From the NCBI RefSeq assembly GCF_009659535.1, contig NZ_VJZZ01000011.1:62001-126000 (forward strand): a stretch of DNA of 64,000 nt, read 5' to 3'. The position numbers and the translations under genes were made by a program. Source of the stretch: Aggregicoccus sp. 17bor-14 (lineage in GTDB: Bacteria; Myxococcota; Myxococcia; Myxococcales; Myxococcaceae). Every line of letters starts with the position of its first letter. Within the stretch, counting starts at the first letter, position 1. This document shows, one piece after another, positions 45,470-54,172 of this stretch. Below the pieces are notes generated by a model. That model searched no databases. It had not been told where the DNA came from and saw only the letters and a list, made by a program, of their open reading frames with translations.

Positions 45470-46351
45470 TCACGCCTCCACGGGGGGCGGCGAGCGCGGA
45501 GCGGTGAGCGTGGCGCCGGCCGAGGCGGCGCTCACCGCGAAGAGCGCGAGCCACTGCAGGGGCGTGAGCCGCTCGTGCAGGAAGAGCAGCCCCGCGAGCG
45601 CCGCCACCGCCGGCTCCATGCTCATCAGGATGCCGAAGGTGCGGCTGGGCAGCGCGCGCAGCGCGATCATCTCCAGCACGTAGGGCACGGCGCTGGAGAG
45701 CAGCGCCACGCCCAGGCCCGCGGCGAGCAGGCCCGGCGTGAGGCGGCCGAGCACCCGGTCCGCGAGCGCGAAGGGCAGGGCGGCGAGGGCCGCGAAGAGC
45801 ATCCCCACCGCCACGCCCTGGCCATCCGTGAAGAGGCGCGACACGCGGCCGCCGAGCAGGATGTACGCCGCCCAGCAGCTGCCCGCGAGCAGCGCGAGCC
45901 CCACGCCCCCCAGGTCCAGCGCACCCGGGTGCGCGCTGCCCTGCCAGGGCGCGAGCAGCGCGATGCCGGCCGCCGCGAGCACCACCCAGAGGAAGTCCAG
46001 CGCGCGCCGGGAGCCCAGCACCGCCACGCTCAGGGGCCCGAGGAACTCCAGCGTGACCGCGAGCCCCAGCGGGATGCGCTCCAGCGCGAGGTAGAAGCTC
46101 ACGTTCATCACCCCCAGCACCAGGCCGTAGGGGATGACGGCGCGCCACTGCGCCCGGCTCAGGCGCGCGAGCGGGGGGCGGAAGAGGGCGAGCAGCATCG
46201 CCGCGCTGAGGCAGATGCGCACCCCGGCGGTGCCCGCCGCCCCGAGCGCCGCGAAGAGCCCTTTGGCCAGCGCCGCGCCTCCCTGGACGCTCACGATGGC
46301 GATGATCACCGCGGGCAGCGGCGGCAGGGGAGCACGGGCGGGGGCACTCAT
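45470..46351 (-). CDS. EamA family transporter (RhtA-like exporter)
   Basis: A 293-residue membrane protein with ten hydrophobic segments in two EamA repeats (for example GLAVTLEFLGPLSVAVLG in the first, TFGILMSMEPAVAALAG in the second). The pattern matches RhtA-type threonine/homoserine exporters of the DMT superfamily. It probably exports amino acids or related metabolites. The ATG at 46351 is preferred: TAGTGT ends 8 nt upstream and no Shine-Dalgarno exists. A GTG at 46363 would add four residues. Confidence 0.88.
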   Translation of the reverse strand: MSAPARAPLPPLPAVIIAIVSVQGGAALAKGLFAALGAAGTAGVRICLSAAMLLALFRPPLARLSRAQWRAVIPYGLVLGVMNVSFYLALERIPLGLAVTLEFLGPLSVAVLGSRRALDFLWVVLAAAGIALLAPWQGSAHPGALDLGGVGLALLAGSCWAAYILLGGRVSRLFTDGQGVAVGMLFAALAALPFALADRVLGRLTPGLLAAGLGVALLSSAVPYVLEMIALRALPSRTFGILMSMEPAVAALAGLLFLHERLTPLQWLALFAVSAASAGATLTAPRSPPPVEA

Positions 46352-46359
46352 GGGCGCGC

Positions 46360-46365
46360 ACACTA
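46360..46365 (-). promoter_or_regulatory. TAGTGT box before the EamA gene
   Basis: TAGTGT on the minus strand ends 8 nt before the ATG at 46351, consistent with near-leaderless transcription. Confidence 0.45.
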
Positions 46366-46434
46366 GCGCCTCGGCGCAGCGGGGGAACGCTCAGTTCGAG
46401 CGACCGCCCCGCTCGCCCGGGTCATCGAGCGGCG

Positions 46435-47016
46435 CTAAGGCGAGGGCCGCTTGAGCACGGGGCGCGCGGGCGTGCCGGCCACGCGCGTGTGCGCTGCCAC
46501 GCTCTTGTTCACCACGGCGCCGGGCTCCACCACGGCGCCCTCGCCCACGGTGACGCCCGGCAGCACGATGCAGCGCGCACCCAGCACTGCGCCGCGCTCG
46601 ATCGTCACGGGCGCGCGGGTGATGGGCCCCGCGCGGTGCTCGCGCGGCCCCAGCTCGTGCGAGGTGGTGAGGATCATCGCGCGCCGCCCCACGCGCACGC
46701 CGTCGTGCAGCGTGAGGCGCTCGCCCAGCTCCAGCGTCAGCTCGGCCTCGAGATGGCAGTCGCGTCCCACCACGAGGTTCGGTCCCAGGGGCAGCTCGCC
46801 TCCGGTCAGGCGCGGCATCCCGTCCACCTGCGTGCCCTCGCCGATCGAGAAGCCCGCGAGCCTCAGCAGCCCCACGCGCGCTCCGGGCAACACCGCGCCC
46901 AGGAAGCTCACCAGCACGACTCGCGGCCGCAGCTGCTCCACCTCGCCGCGCAGCGCCTGCAGCACCTTGCGCGCGAGGCCCGGAGAGGGGGAGGCGGAAG
47001 CGGGCACGTCGCTCAT
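46435..47016 (-). CDS. LbetaH (hexapeptide-repeat) acyltransferase, last gene of acyl cassette
   Basis: A 193-residue left-handed beta-helix acyltransferase. Hexapeptide turns are clear (IGEGTQVDGMPRLTGG, LGPNLVVGRDCHLEAELTLEL, TIERGAVLGARCIVLPGVTVGEGAVVEPGAVV in parts) and a loop His in TTSHELG may be catalytic. Such enzymes transfer acetyl or longer acyl groups from CoA or ACP to sugars. It overlaps the AMP-ligase gene by ATGA and ends the five-gene operon. The partner genes suggest the donor is an acyl-ACP made by the cassette; the acceptor is unknown. A hairpin (CGCTCG/CGAGCG) follows the stop. Confidence 0.88.
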   Translation of the reverse strand: MSDVPASASPSPGLARKVLQALRGEVEQLRPRVVLVSFLGAVLPGARVGLLRLAGFSIGEGTQVDGMPRLTGGELPLGPNLVVGRDCHLEAELTLELGERLTLHDGVRVGRRAMILTTSHELGPREHRAGPITRAPVTIERGAVLGARCIVLPGVTVGEGAVVEPGAVVNKSVAAHTRVAGTPARPVLKRPSP

Positions 47017-48377
47017 GGCGTGGGCTCCGCGCTGCCCGCGGCCGGGCGCAGCTTCTTCATCCGCGCGCCGAACTGCTCCTGCTCGGTGAGCTCGATGCGG
47101 GCGGGCACCTTGTAGCTGGGCAGCCGCTCCCTGCAGAAGAGGCGCAGGCGGCGCTTGAAGGCGTCCAGGGGCTCGGGCGTGACGAGGCTCACGCGCGCCG
47201 CGACGATGTGCCCGGTGAGCGGGTGGCGCTCGCCGTACACGGCGACGTCGCGCACGTTGTCCAGCGCGAGCAGCACGCCCTCCACCTCGGCCGGGTACAC
47301 CTTCTGCCCGCCCACGTTGATGAGGTCCGAGACGCGGCCCAGCACGCGCAGGTACTCGCCCTCCACCTGCACGGCGTCCTGGGTGTTGAGCCAGCCCTCC
47401 TCGTCGAAGAGGTCCGGCGCGTTGAGGTAGCCGAGCATCGCCGCGGGGCTGCGCACCCAGAGCACGCCGTCCACCACGCGGGTCTCGAAGCCCTCGGAGC
47501 GGAAGCGGATCCACTGCGGGGCGCCCTCGCGGCCGCGCGCGCGCAGCACGCCCAGCTCGGAGGTGCCGTAGGTCTGCACCCACTTCACGTGCGGCAGCGC
47601 CTCGCGCAGCCGCCCGAGCAGCGCCTCGGGCATGGGCTCGGTGCCGTAGGCCACCACCTGCAGGCTGGACAGGTCGTGGCGGCGCCACGCCTCGGAGACC
47701 AGCAGCAGGTTGAGGAAGGTGGGCGAGGTGGGCAGCGTGTGCACGCCGTGGCGGGCGATGGCGGCGCACACGACATCCGGCTCGCGGCTCGTGGGGACCA
47801 CCAGCGTGCCGCCGTTGGCCAGCGTGTTGAAGAGCGTGTCCATGCCTCCGATGTGATCGAAGAGCAGGAAGGTCAGCGAGCGCTTGCGGGCGCCCGCGGG
47901 CCGGAACTTCTCCAGCAGCCCCGCGAAGTCGTGCAGCACGGCCTTGGGGCGGCCGGTGGAGCCGGAGGAGAAGATGACCAGGCCGGGGTGGCCGCGCGCG
48001 ACGAGCTTCCGGGTGAGCGCGTGGGTCACCTCGCGCGGGCTCGCCGCGTAGGTCCACGCGTCCGCCTCGTCGAAGGTGAAGGCGTGCTGCACCTCGGCGA
48101 TGTCCGAGAACTCCGCGCGGTGCACGCGCAGCAGCGCCGTGAGCGGCACCGCGATCGCCCCGCGGCGCACCAGGGCGAGCAGCAGCGAGACGGCCCCCGG
48201 AGAGAAGCCGCCCTCGAGCAGCACCACATTGCCCGCCGCGACGCCGCGCGCGGAGAGCTCCGCGTCCCAGGCCTCGGCGCGCGCGAGCAGCGCGGCGTAG
48301 GTGCAGGGCACGTCGCGGAACACCAGCGCAGGCTCCCCGGCCCACGCGTGCATGCGCTCGAAGAGCCAACCCGTCAT
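47013..48377 (-). CDS. AMP-dependent acyl ligase (ANL superfamily)
   Basis: A 454-residue adenylating enzyme, somewhat short for the family. The P-loop-like VIFSSGSTGRPKAVLHD, the QTYGTSELG and EGWLNTQDAV motifs and GRVSDLINVGGQKVYPAEVE hinge are intact; the C-terminal Lys lies in GARMKKLRP. It should activate a carboxylic acid as acyl-AMP and load it on CoA or, more likely, on the ACP encoded two genes upstream. Substrate not readable. It starts 7 nt after the SDR stop and overlaps the LbetaH gene downstream. Confidence 0.9.
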   Translation of the reverse strand: MTGWLFERMHAWAGEPALVFRDVPCTYAALLARAEAWDAELSARGVAAGNVVLLEGGFSPGAVSLLLALVRRGAIAVPLTALLRVHRAEFSDIAEVQHAFTFDEADAWTYAASPREVTHALTRKLVARGHPGLVIFSSGSTGRPKAVLHDFAGLLEKFRPAGARKRSLTFLLFDHIGGMDTLFNTLANGGTLVVPTSREPDVVCAAIARHGVHTLPTSPTFLNLLLVSEAWRRHDLSSLQVVAYGTEPMPEALLGRLREALPHVKWVQTYGTSELGVLRARGREGAPQWIRFRSEGFETRVVDGVLWVRSPAAMLGYLNAPDLFDEEGWLNTQDAVQVEGEYLRVLGRVSDLINVGGQKVYPAEVEGVLLALDNVRDVAVYGERHPLTGHIVAARVSLVTPEPLDAFKRRLRLFCRERLPSYKVPARIELTEQEQFGARMKKLRPAAGSAEPTP

Positions 48378-48384
48378 CGCGCGC

Positions 48385-49089
48385 TCAGGTCACGCCGCCC
48401 AGGTAGATGACCTGGCCGGTGATGTTGTCGCTCGAGGGGCTGATGAAGAAGTCGCACACGTTCACGCAGTCCTCGGGAGTGCCGAGGCGCTTGATGGCGA
48501 GCCCGTTCACCACGGCGTCGATCTTGTCCTGGGGCACGCCCTTGATCATGTCCGTCATGATCGGCGTGGCGCCGAAGGAGTTGCAGGTGATGCCCCACTG
48601 CCCCAGCTCGAAGGCGAGGATGCGGGTGAAGGTCACCACCGCGCTCTTGGACGCGGCGTAGATGGCCTCGCCGGCGAGCGCGATGGGTGCCACGATGGTG
48701 GTGAAGTTCACGATGCGGCCGTAGCGCCGGCGCATCATCACCTTGGCGGCGTCGCGGCACACCAGCATGGTGCCGGTGACGTTCACCTCGAGCATGCGGT
48801 TGGCCGTGGCCGCCGGGGTGAGCAGCACGTGGTTCATGGTGGCGATGGCCGCGTTGTTGAGCACCACGTCGATGCGGCCGTGGCGCTTGGCCACGTTGGA
48901 GATCATCGCCTTCACCTGGCGCTCGTCCGCCACGTCCACCTGGTGGTGGGTGTAGTTCTCGGCCTCCCAGCCCGCCTCGCCGCGGCTGCAGCCCTCGACG
49001 ATGAAACCGCGGCGCGCGTAGGTCTCCGCCAGGTGGCGGCCGATGCCCTTGCGCGAGCCCGTGATGAGCATCACCTGCTTGTCCGTCAT
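48385..49089 (-). CDS. Short-chain dehydrogenase (FabG-like) with Thr at the catalytic Ser
   Basis: A 234-residue Rossmann oxidoreductase. GSRKGIG (11-17) and NNAA (78-81) bind NAD(P)H; YAASK gives Tyr144 and Lys148. The residue aligned with the catalytic Ser of FabG falls in NFTTIVAP and is Thr131. In the cassette it would reduce a 3-oxoacyl-ACP, giving a 3-hydroxyacyl group; this is inference from its neighbours. The ATG overlaps the ACP gene stop (ATGA), and the stop is 7 nt from the ligase start. Confidence 0.87.
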   Translation of the reverse strand: MTDKQVMLITGSRKGIGRHLAETYARRGFIVEGCSRGEAGWEAENYTHHQVDVADERQVKAMISNVAKRHGRIDVVLNNAAIATMNHVLLTPAATANRMLEVNVTGTMLVCRDAAKVMMRRRYGRIVNFTTIVAPIALAGEAIYAASKSAVVTFTRILAFELGQWGITCNSFGATPIMTDMIKGVPQDKIDAVVNGLAIKRLGTPEDCVNVCDFFISPSSDNITGQVIYLGGVT

Positions 49090-49400
49090 GACGCGCTGCC
49101 TTCCGCGAGCACCGCGAGCACGTGGTCGGCGAGCACGCCGGCGGTGCGGAAGGGGCTGTTGCGCTGCGACATGGCCTTGTCGCTCGCGAGCGTCACCGAG
49201 ACCGAGTGGTCCATCTCCAGGCGCTGCTCCACGTCCACGATGAGCGAGACCACCCCGATGGAGTCCAGCACCGCGCCGGGGCCCACCAGCACCGTCGCCT
49301 CCGTCACGTCCGTGCTCGGCGCGCCCGCCAGCTCCAGCGCCTCGCGCACGCAGCCGCTCACCACTTCCAGTGCCGTCTTCCTGTCCAGCTGTGCCGTCAT
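49086..49400 (-). CDS. Acyl carrier protein
   Basis: A 104-residue carrier protein of four-helix type. The phosphopantetheine Ser47 lies in AVLDSIGVVSLIVDVEQRL (DSI form of DSL). It is longer than housekeeping ACP and less acidic, so it is dedicated to the cassette rather than to fatty-acid synthesis. It should carry the acyl group between the AMP ligase, the reductase and the two LbetaH transferases. It overlaps the SDR gene (ATGA) and follows the first transferase gene by 38 nt. A phosphopantetheinyl transferase must act on it, not encoded here. Confidence 0.88.
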   Translation of the reverse strand: MTAQLDRKTALEVVSGCVREALELAGAPSTDVTEATVLVGPGAVLDSIGVVSLIVDVEQRLEMDHSVSVTLASDKAMSQRNSPFRTAGVLADHVLAVLAEGSAS

Positions 49401-49438
49401 GTCGTCTTTCCCTGCGGGTATCCGTACGTCTCGAAGTC

Positions 49439-50020
49439 TCAGCGCCACCGTGCGAGCGAGACCCGCTGCGCGCCGGTGACGAGGGTGTGGGGGGGCACGT
49501 CCTCGCTCACCACCACGGCGGCGCTGATCACCGCGCCCGCCCCGATGCTGACCCCCGGAAGGATGACGCAGCGCGCGGCGAGCCACGCGCCATCGCCCAC
49601 GTGGATGCGGCCGCGTGCAGGGCCGCCAGCGCGCGGGGCGGTGAGGAACACCACCTCGTGGCCCACCGAGACGTGGTCGCCCAGCACCACCTCGTCCGCG
49701 AGCTCGAACCAGCAGCCGTCGTTGAAGCCGCAGTGCGCGCCCACCTGCAGCCGCGCCGCGGGCCCGCCCACCAGCTCGGGCCAGCCCCAGAAGATGGAGT
49801 GCCGCCCGATGCGCAGCCCGCACAGGCGCAGCGCGAGCGTGCGCAGGCGGTTGAGGACGAAGGGCGGCACCCGGCGCCAGAGCAGCCCCGCGAGCCGGTG
49901 GCGCAGCCGGCCGCTCCGGCCGGGGAGGGCGGGCGGCAGTGGCGACTCGCGCACGGCGGACTCGGGCTGCGGAACGGGCTCCGCCTCCGCTGCTGCGCTG
50001 CGCTGTGCGGCCGTGGTCAA
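49439..50020 (-). CDS. LbetaH acyltransferase, first gene of acyl cassette
   Basis: A 193-residue hexapeptide acyltransferase (ARLQVGAHCGFNDGCWF, VVLGDHVSVGHEVVFLT, IHVGDGAWLAARCVILPG) with a basic amphipathic N-terminal region (LRHRLAGLLWRRVPPFVLNRL) that may contact the membrane. It resembles the WbbJ/maltose acetyltransferase group. The start is taken as TTG at 50020 because GGAGGGGG (50029-50036) lies 8 nt upstream on the same strand; a longer reading to 50140 would overlap the divergent gene's ribosome-binding region. It heads the five-gene operon. Confidence 0.8.
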   Translation of the reverse strand: MTTAAQRSAAAEAEPVPQPESAVRESPLPPALPGRSGRLRHRLAGLLWRRVPPFVLNRLRTLALRLCGLRIGRHSIFWGWPELVGGPAARLQVGAHCGFNDGCWFELADEVVLGDHVSVGHEVVFLTAPRAGGPARGRIHVGDGAWLAARCVILPGVSIGAGAVISAAVVVSEDVPPHTLVTGAQRVSLARWR

Positions 50021-50142
50021 ATAATCCGCCCCCTCCGTCTGGGTGTATGTCACACCTTCGCGCAGGCGGGCAATCTCCCCTGCGGTGCGGGGAGACGCGG
50101 CGGCGCGGGGCTGCTGCGGCCTGTCCGTGGGGGGACACACAC

Positions 50143-51024
50143 ATGGCTCGAAGGCTGAGGGCGGCGCTCGTCGCCGCGGTGCTCGCAGCGCCCGGCGCGG
50201 CGCTGTGGGCGGGGCGGCTGCAGCAGCGGGGGCTCCTGCGCTTCCCGCTCTTCGCGGCGCCCCTCTCCGAGGCAGGCTACGTGGCCCTGGGCAGCCGTCC
50301 GGGGTGGAGCCCGCGGCTGCTGGAGGTGGCGCCCGGCGTGCGCGTGCGGGGCCTCGTGCATCCGCCGCGCGCGCCCGGCCTTCCCACGGTCCTCTTCTTC
50401 TCCGGCAACGCGGACGCGCAGCTGAGCCAGGGGCAGCAGTTCCTCGAGGCGCTGGGAGGGGCCGAGGGCTACGGGCTCGCGGTGTTCGCCTACCGGGGCT
50501 ACGACGGCTCGGAGGGCACGCCCACGCCCGAGGCGCTGCGCGCGGACGGCGCGCGCGTGTACGCGGCGCTGCGGGAGGGCGCGTGGGCGGGCGCGGGCCC
50601 GCTGCACGTGGTGGGCTTCTCGCTGGGCACGGGCGTGGCGAGCGCCGTGGCGGCGGACGTCGCGCCGCCCCCCGCGAGCCTCACCCTGCTCGCCCCCTAC
50701 ACCGAGCTGGTGGTGGTGCGCCCCTCGCCCCTCGCGCGCCTGCTGCCCGGAGACCGCTACGACGCGCGCCCCGCGCTCGCCCGCGTGCTGAGCCCCGCGC
50801 TCGTCGTGCACGGGGACGCGGATGCCTCGCTGCCGGTGCAGATGGGGCGCGCGGTGCACGCGGCGCTGGGCCCCACGGCGCGCTACCTCGAGCTGCCGGG
50901 GGCGGGCCACGTGGCGCTGCTCTCCGACCCGCGCGCGCTGCAGGCCGTGCGCGACTTCATCGGGGAGGCCCACGTGAAGGCTCGGGCGGGGGCCCGGACC
51001 CGCGCGGCGGCGGCGTCACCCTAG
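50143..51024 (+). CDS. Alpha/beta hydrolase
   Basis: A 293-residue hydrolase with a signal-anchor-like N-terminus (LRAALVAAVLAAPGAALWAG). The nucleophile elbow is VVGFSLGTGVAS, the acid is Asp in VVHGDADASLP and the His is in LPGAGHVALL. It matches the BEM46/ABHD13-like serine hydrolases. The substrate is unknown. GGGGGGA lies 7 nt before the ATG. Its last 68 nt overlap the end of the convergent kinase gene, an unusually long overlap; the C-terminal extension (KARAGARTRAAAASP) is encoded there. Confidence 0.85.
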   Translation: MARRLRAALVAAVLAAPGAALWAGRLQQRGLLRFPLFAAPLSEAGYVALGSRPGWSPRLLEVAPGVRVRGLVHPPRAPGLPTVLFFSGNADAQLSQGQQFLEALGGAEGYGLAVFAYRGYDGSEGTPTPEALRADGARVYAALREGAWAGAGPLHVVGFSLGTGVASAVAADVAPPPASLTLLAPYTELVVVRPSPLARLLPGDRYDARPALARVLSPALVVHGDADASLPVQMGRAVHAALGPTARYLELPGAGHVALLSDPRALQAVRDFIGEAHVKARAGARTRAAAASP

Positions 51025-54000
51025 GGCTCGGCACCGCGCCGCTTCCCTGCGGCGCAGGAGCGGGCGTGGGCGCAGCGCCGTCGGGCGGCGGCTGCTTGCG
51101 GCCGTGGGCCACCGCGGGCGCCGGGTGCTGGGCGAGCCAGTGCTCCGCCTCCGCGTGCAGCGCCTCCCCGCCGGGACGCGAGAGTTCCGCGCGCGCCTGC
51201 AGCGCGAGCGCCTGCGCCCGGGCCCGCTGGCGGCCCACCTGCCACAGGGCCTCGGCGAGCAGGAGGTGCGTCTGCGCCGTCTCCAGCGTGGCCACGTTGG
51301 CGTCCGCGCGGATGCGCGCCGCGCGCTCGAGCAGGGGCAGGGCCTGCTCGGGGTGGCCCTGCTGCAGGTGGGCCTCGCCCAGCGCGGTGAGGGCGTCCGC
51401 GGCGAGCGGGTGGTCCGCCTTGTGGGCGCGCGCGTAGAGCGCGAGCGCGCGCTCCAGGTGCGGCCGGGCCTCGGCCGGCCGGTGCATCGCGAGCAGCGTG
51501 CGCCCCATGTTGGTGCTGGGCGTGGCGGTGTCCGGGTGCTCGGGGCCCAGCGCGGCCTCCACTTGGCGCAGGGCGCGGCGGTAGGTGTCCAGCGCCTCGT
51601 CGTAGCGGTGCAGCCGGCGCAGCGCGCTGCCCAGGTTGTTGAGCCCCATGGCCACGTGCGGGTGCGTGGGAGGCAGGGCGCGCACGAGGATGGCGTAGCC
51701 GCGCTGCGCGTCCGCGAGCGACTCCTCGAGCCGGCCCACCTCGCCCAGGGTGGGCGCCATGTTGAGCAGGATGATGCCGACGCGCGGGTGCTCCGGGCCG
51801 AGGGTGCGCTCGAGCAGGGCGAGCGCCTGCGCGTTGGTGGCGAGCGAGTCCTCGTACTTGCCCTGCCGGGCGAGCGCGTTGGACAGGCGCTGCAGGATGA
51901 AGGCCTCGAGCTCCGGCGAGGGCGCCGGGGCGCCGCGCGCGAGCGCGAGGGCGCGGCGCGCCTGGGCCTCGGCCTCCACGAAGTTGCCCTCGGTGGTGAA
52001 CGCCGTGGCGTGCGCGCTGTGCAGGCGCGCCGCGACGGCGCCGTCCGGGGGCAGGCGCGGGATGAGCGCGCGGCCGAACTCGAACCAGTCGTGGGCCTCG
52101 GCCGTGCGCTCGGTGTCCGAGCCCGTGAGCAGGGTGAGGGCGGTGAAGGCGGCGACCTGCAGCTCGGTGCGGCCCGCGCTCAGGGCGCTCCACGCCGCCT
52201 GCTTGTCGCTGCGCTCGGCGCGCGCCGCCTCCCCGAGCCCCTGCTGCGCCTCGCCCAGGCGCAGCAGCGCCTCGGCCTGCAGCGCCTCGTCTCCCAGCTG
52301 CACTGCCTCGGCCCGCGCCGCGTCCACCGGCGCCAGGGCCTCGCGGAACTTGCCGGACTCGATCAGCGCCTTGCCCTGCAGCAGCTTCCCGCGCGCGTCC
52401 TCGTGGCGGCGCGACTCCTCCTCCGAGGTGGGCGCCCAGACGCCCGCGCTCGCCCCCTCCGCGGTCGCGCAGTCCTCGGGCGGGGAGAGCGCCAGCGCGG
52501 CGGACACGGAGCGCTCCACCACCTGCGCGTCCGCGTGCATCAGCACGTCGCCGAGCGCGCGCACCTCGTCGCGGCGGCGCTCGAGGCAGGCGGTGCGCAG
52601 CGCGAGCGCCCGCTCCGTGCTCTGCGCGCGCACCCGCGTGGCGAGGCACACCTCCTCGCGCTGCTCCGCCCAGCGCTCGCGGTAGCGCTCGAGCGCGGCG
52701 TGCACCCCCGTCCACGCGTCGCGCGCGAAGGGGGCGCGCGTGGCGAGGAGGGCCCGCTGAACCTCCGCCTGCCGCGCGGCACTCCACACCTGGCCGAAGT
52801 CCTGCGCCTCCTCGCGGCAGGCGAGCTGCCGGCGCGACGCCGCGTACAGCGCTGCCACCACGCCGCCCACCAGCAGCAGCGCGAGCGCGGCGCCCACCGC
52901 GATGCGGCGGTGGCGCGCGGTGGGGTTGTCCTCGAGCACCGCGAGCAGCGCGTCCATGTCCGCGAAGCGCTCGTCCGGCAGGGGGCTGAGGCCGCGCAGC
53001 ACCGCGCGCTCGAGCCAGCCCGGCACCCGGCGCTCGCGAGGCGGTGGGGTGACGCGTCCCGCGGCCGCCGCGCGCAGGAGCGCCCGGGGGCTCGCACCCC
53101 GGAAGGGGCGCTGCCCGTAGAGCGCGGTGTAGAGCGTGGCGCAGAAGGCGAACTGGTCCGCGCGCGCGTCCACCGGACCCGCCTCGTACTGCTCGGGGGC
53201 CATGAAGCCGGGCGTGCCCACCAGTCTCCCGTCCAGGGTGAGCGAGGCGTGGAGCAGGTCCTCCGCCTCACTCCCGAAGGACCCGTCGAAGGGCTCTTCG
53301 GAGGGAAGCGCCGCGTCCAGCAGCGCCGCGGGCAGCGCGGGCGCGCTCTCGCCTGCGCGCGCGAGCCCGAAGTCGGTGACGAACACCCGGCCGTCGTCGC
53401 GCACCAGCACGTTGTCCGGCTTGAAGTCGCGGTGCACGAGGCCCGCCGCGTGCGCCGCCGCGAGCCCCCGTCCCGCCGCCACCAGCACCCGCAGCACCTC
53501 GGGCCAGCGCCGCTCGCGCACGCGCAGCCAGCGCCCGAGCGTGGCGCCGCGCTCCACCAGCTCCATGGCCACGAAGATGCGTCCCTGGGCCTCGCCCACG
53601 TCGTGCACGGGCAGCACGTTGGGGTGGGAGAGTTGGGCCATCGCCTGCGCCTCGCGCAGGAGGCGCGCGCGGCCGTCCGCCCCGTCCGCGTGCGGCAGCA
53701 GCAGCTTGAGGGCCACCTTGCGGTTGAGCTGCGGGTCGAAGGCCGCGTACACCTCGCCCATCCCGCCGAAGCCCAGCCGCTCCACCACGAGGTAGCGGCC
53801 CACGGGCGTGCCGCGCGGCAGAACCTCGTGCACCGTGCGCGAGCGCAGCTCTCCCAGCTCCGGCGCCCGCTCCTCCGCAGAGACGGCGGAAGGGCGGAGG
53901 CCCGTCAGGCCCTGTGAGGTGGGAGTGGGCTCCTGGGCGAGCGACTCGAGCTCGCGGCTGCACTTCGGACAGCCCTCGAGGTGGCGGCGCGCCTGCTCCG

Positions 54001-54064
54001 TGAGCGCGGGAGGCAGTGCTCCCCGGAGCCATGCGCGCAGCGTCTCCTCGCCAAGGCAGTCCAT
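50957..54064 (-). CDS. Ser/Thr protein kinase with TPR sensor and zinc-finger N-terminus
   Basis: A 1035-residue transmembrane kinase. Residues 10-45 carry an anti-sigma-like zinc finger (HLEGCPKC); the kinase domain spans about 90-370 (ERLGFGGMGEVYAAFD, VALKLLLP, HRDFKPDNVLV, DFGLAR, GFMAPEQY). A membrane segment lies at about 386-408 (IAVGAALALLLVGGVVAALYAA). The outside part holds many TPR-like repeats (ALALLERTLGPEHPRVGIILLNMA, ALGPEHPDTATPSTNMGRTLLAM, in short forms), probably ten or so, ending in a Pro-rich tail. It would sense a protein or peptide and signal inside. Overlaps the hydrolase gene by 68 nt. This domain order is common in myxobacteria. Confidence 0.92.
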   Translation of the reverse strand: MDCLGEETLRAWLRGALPPALTEQARRHLEGCPKCSRELESLAQEPTPTSQGLTGLRPSAVSAEERAPELGELRSRTVHEVLPRGTPVGRYLVVERLGFGGMGEVYAAFDPQLNRKVALKLLLPHADGADGRARLLREAQAMAQLSHPNVLPVHDVGEAQGRIFVAMELVERGATLGRWLRVRERRWPEVLRVLVAAGRGLAAAHAAGLVHRDFKPDNVLVRDDGRVFVTDFGLARAGESAPALPAALLDAALPSEEPFDGSFGSEAEDLLHASLTLDGRLVGTPGFMAPEQYEAGPVDARADQFAFCATLYTALYGQRPFRGASPRALLRAAAAGRVTPPPRERRVPGWLERAVLRGLSPLPDERFADMDALLAVLEDNPTARHRRIAVGAALALLLVGGVVAALYAASRRQLACREEAQDFGQVWSAARQAEVQRALLATRAPFARDAWTGVHAALERYRERWAEQREEVCLATRVRAQSTERALALRTACLERRRDEVRALGDVLMHADAQVVERSVSAALALSPPEDCATAEGASAGVWAPTSEEESRRHEDARGKLLQGKALIESGKFREALAPVDAARAEAVQLGDEALQAEALLRLGEAQQGLGEAARAERSDKQAAWSALSAGRTELQVAAFTALTLLTGSDTERTAEAHDWFEFGRALIPRLPPDGAVAARLHSAHATAFTTEGNFVEAEAQARRALALARGAPAPSPELEAFILQRLSNALARQGKYEDSLATNAQALALLERTLGPEHPRVGIILLNMAPTLGEVGRLEESLADAQRGYAILVRALPPTHPHVAMGLNNLGSALRRLHRYDEALDTYRRALRQVEAALGPEHPDTATPSTNMGRTLLAMHRPAEARPHLERALALYARAHKADHPLAADALTALGEAHLQQGHPEQALPLLERAARIRADANVATLETAQTHLLLAEALWQVGRQRARAQALALQARAELSRPGGEALHAEAEHWLAQHPAPAVAHGRKQPPPDGAAPTPAPAPQGSGAVPSPRVTPPPRGSGPPPEPSRGPPR

Positions 54065-54172
54065 GCGGCCCGCGCCCGGTGGGCGCGCGCCGCCCTCCCG
54101 GCCCGCGCGCCCCTCACCCCTCTGGGATGGGGACGGGGCCGGGAGAAGGCAAGCGGGCTTGCGGTGCAGGGC

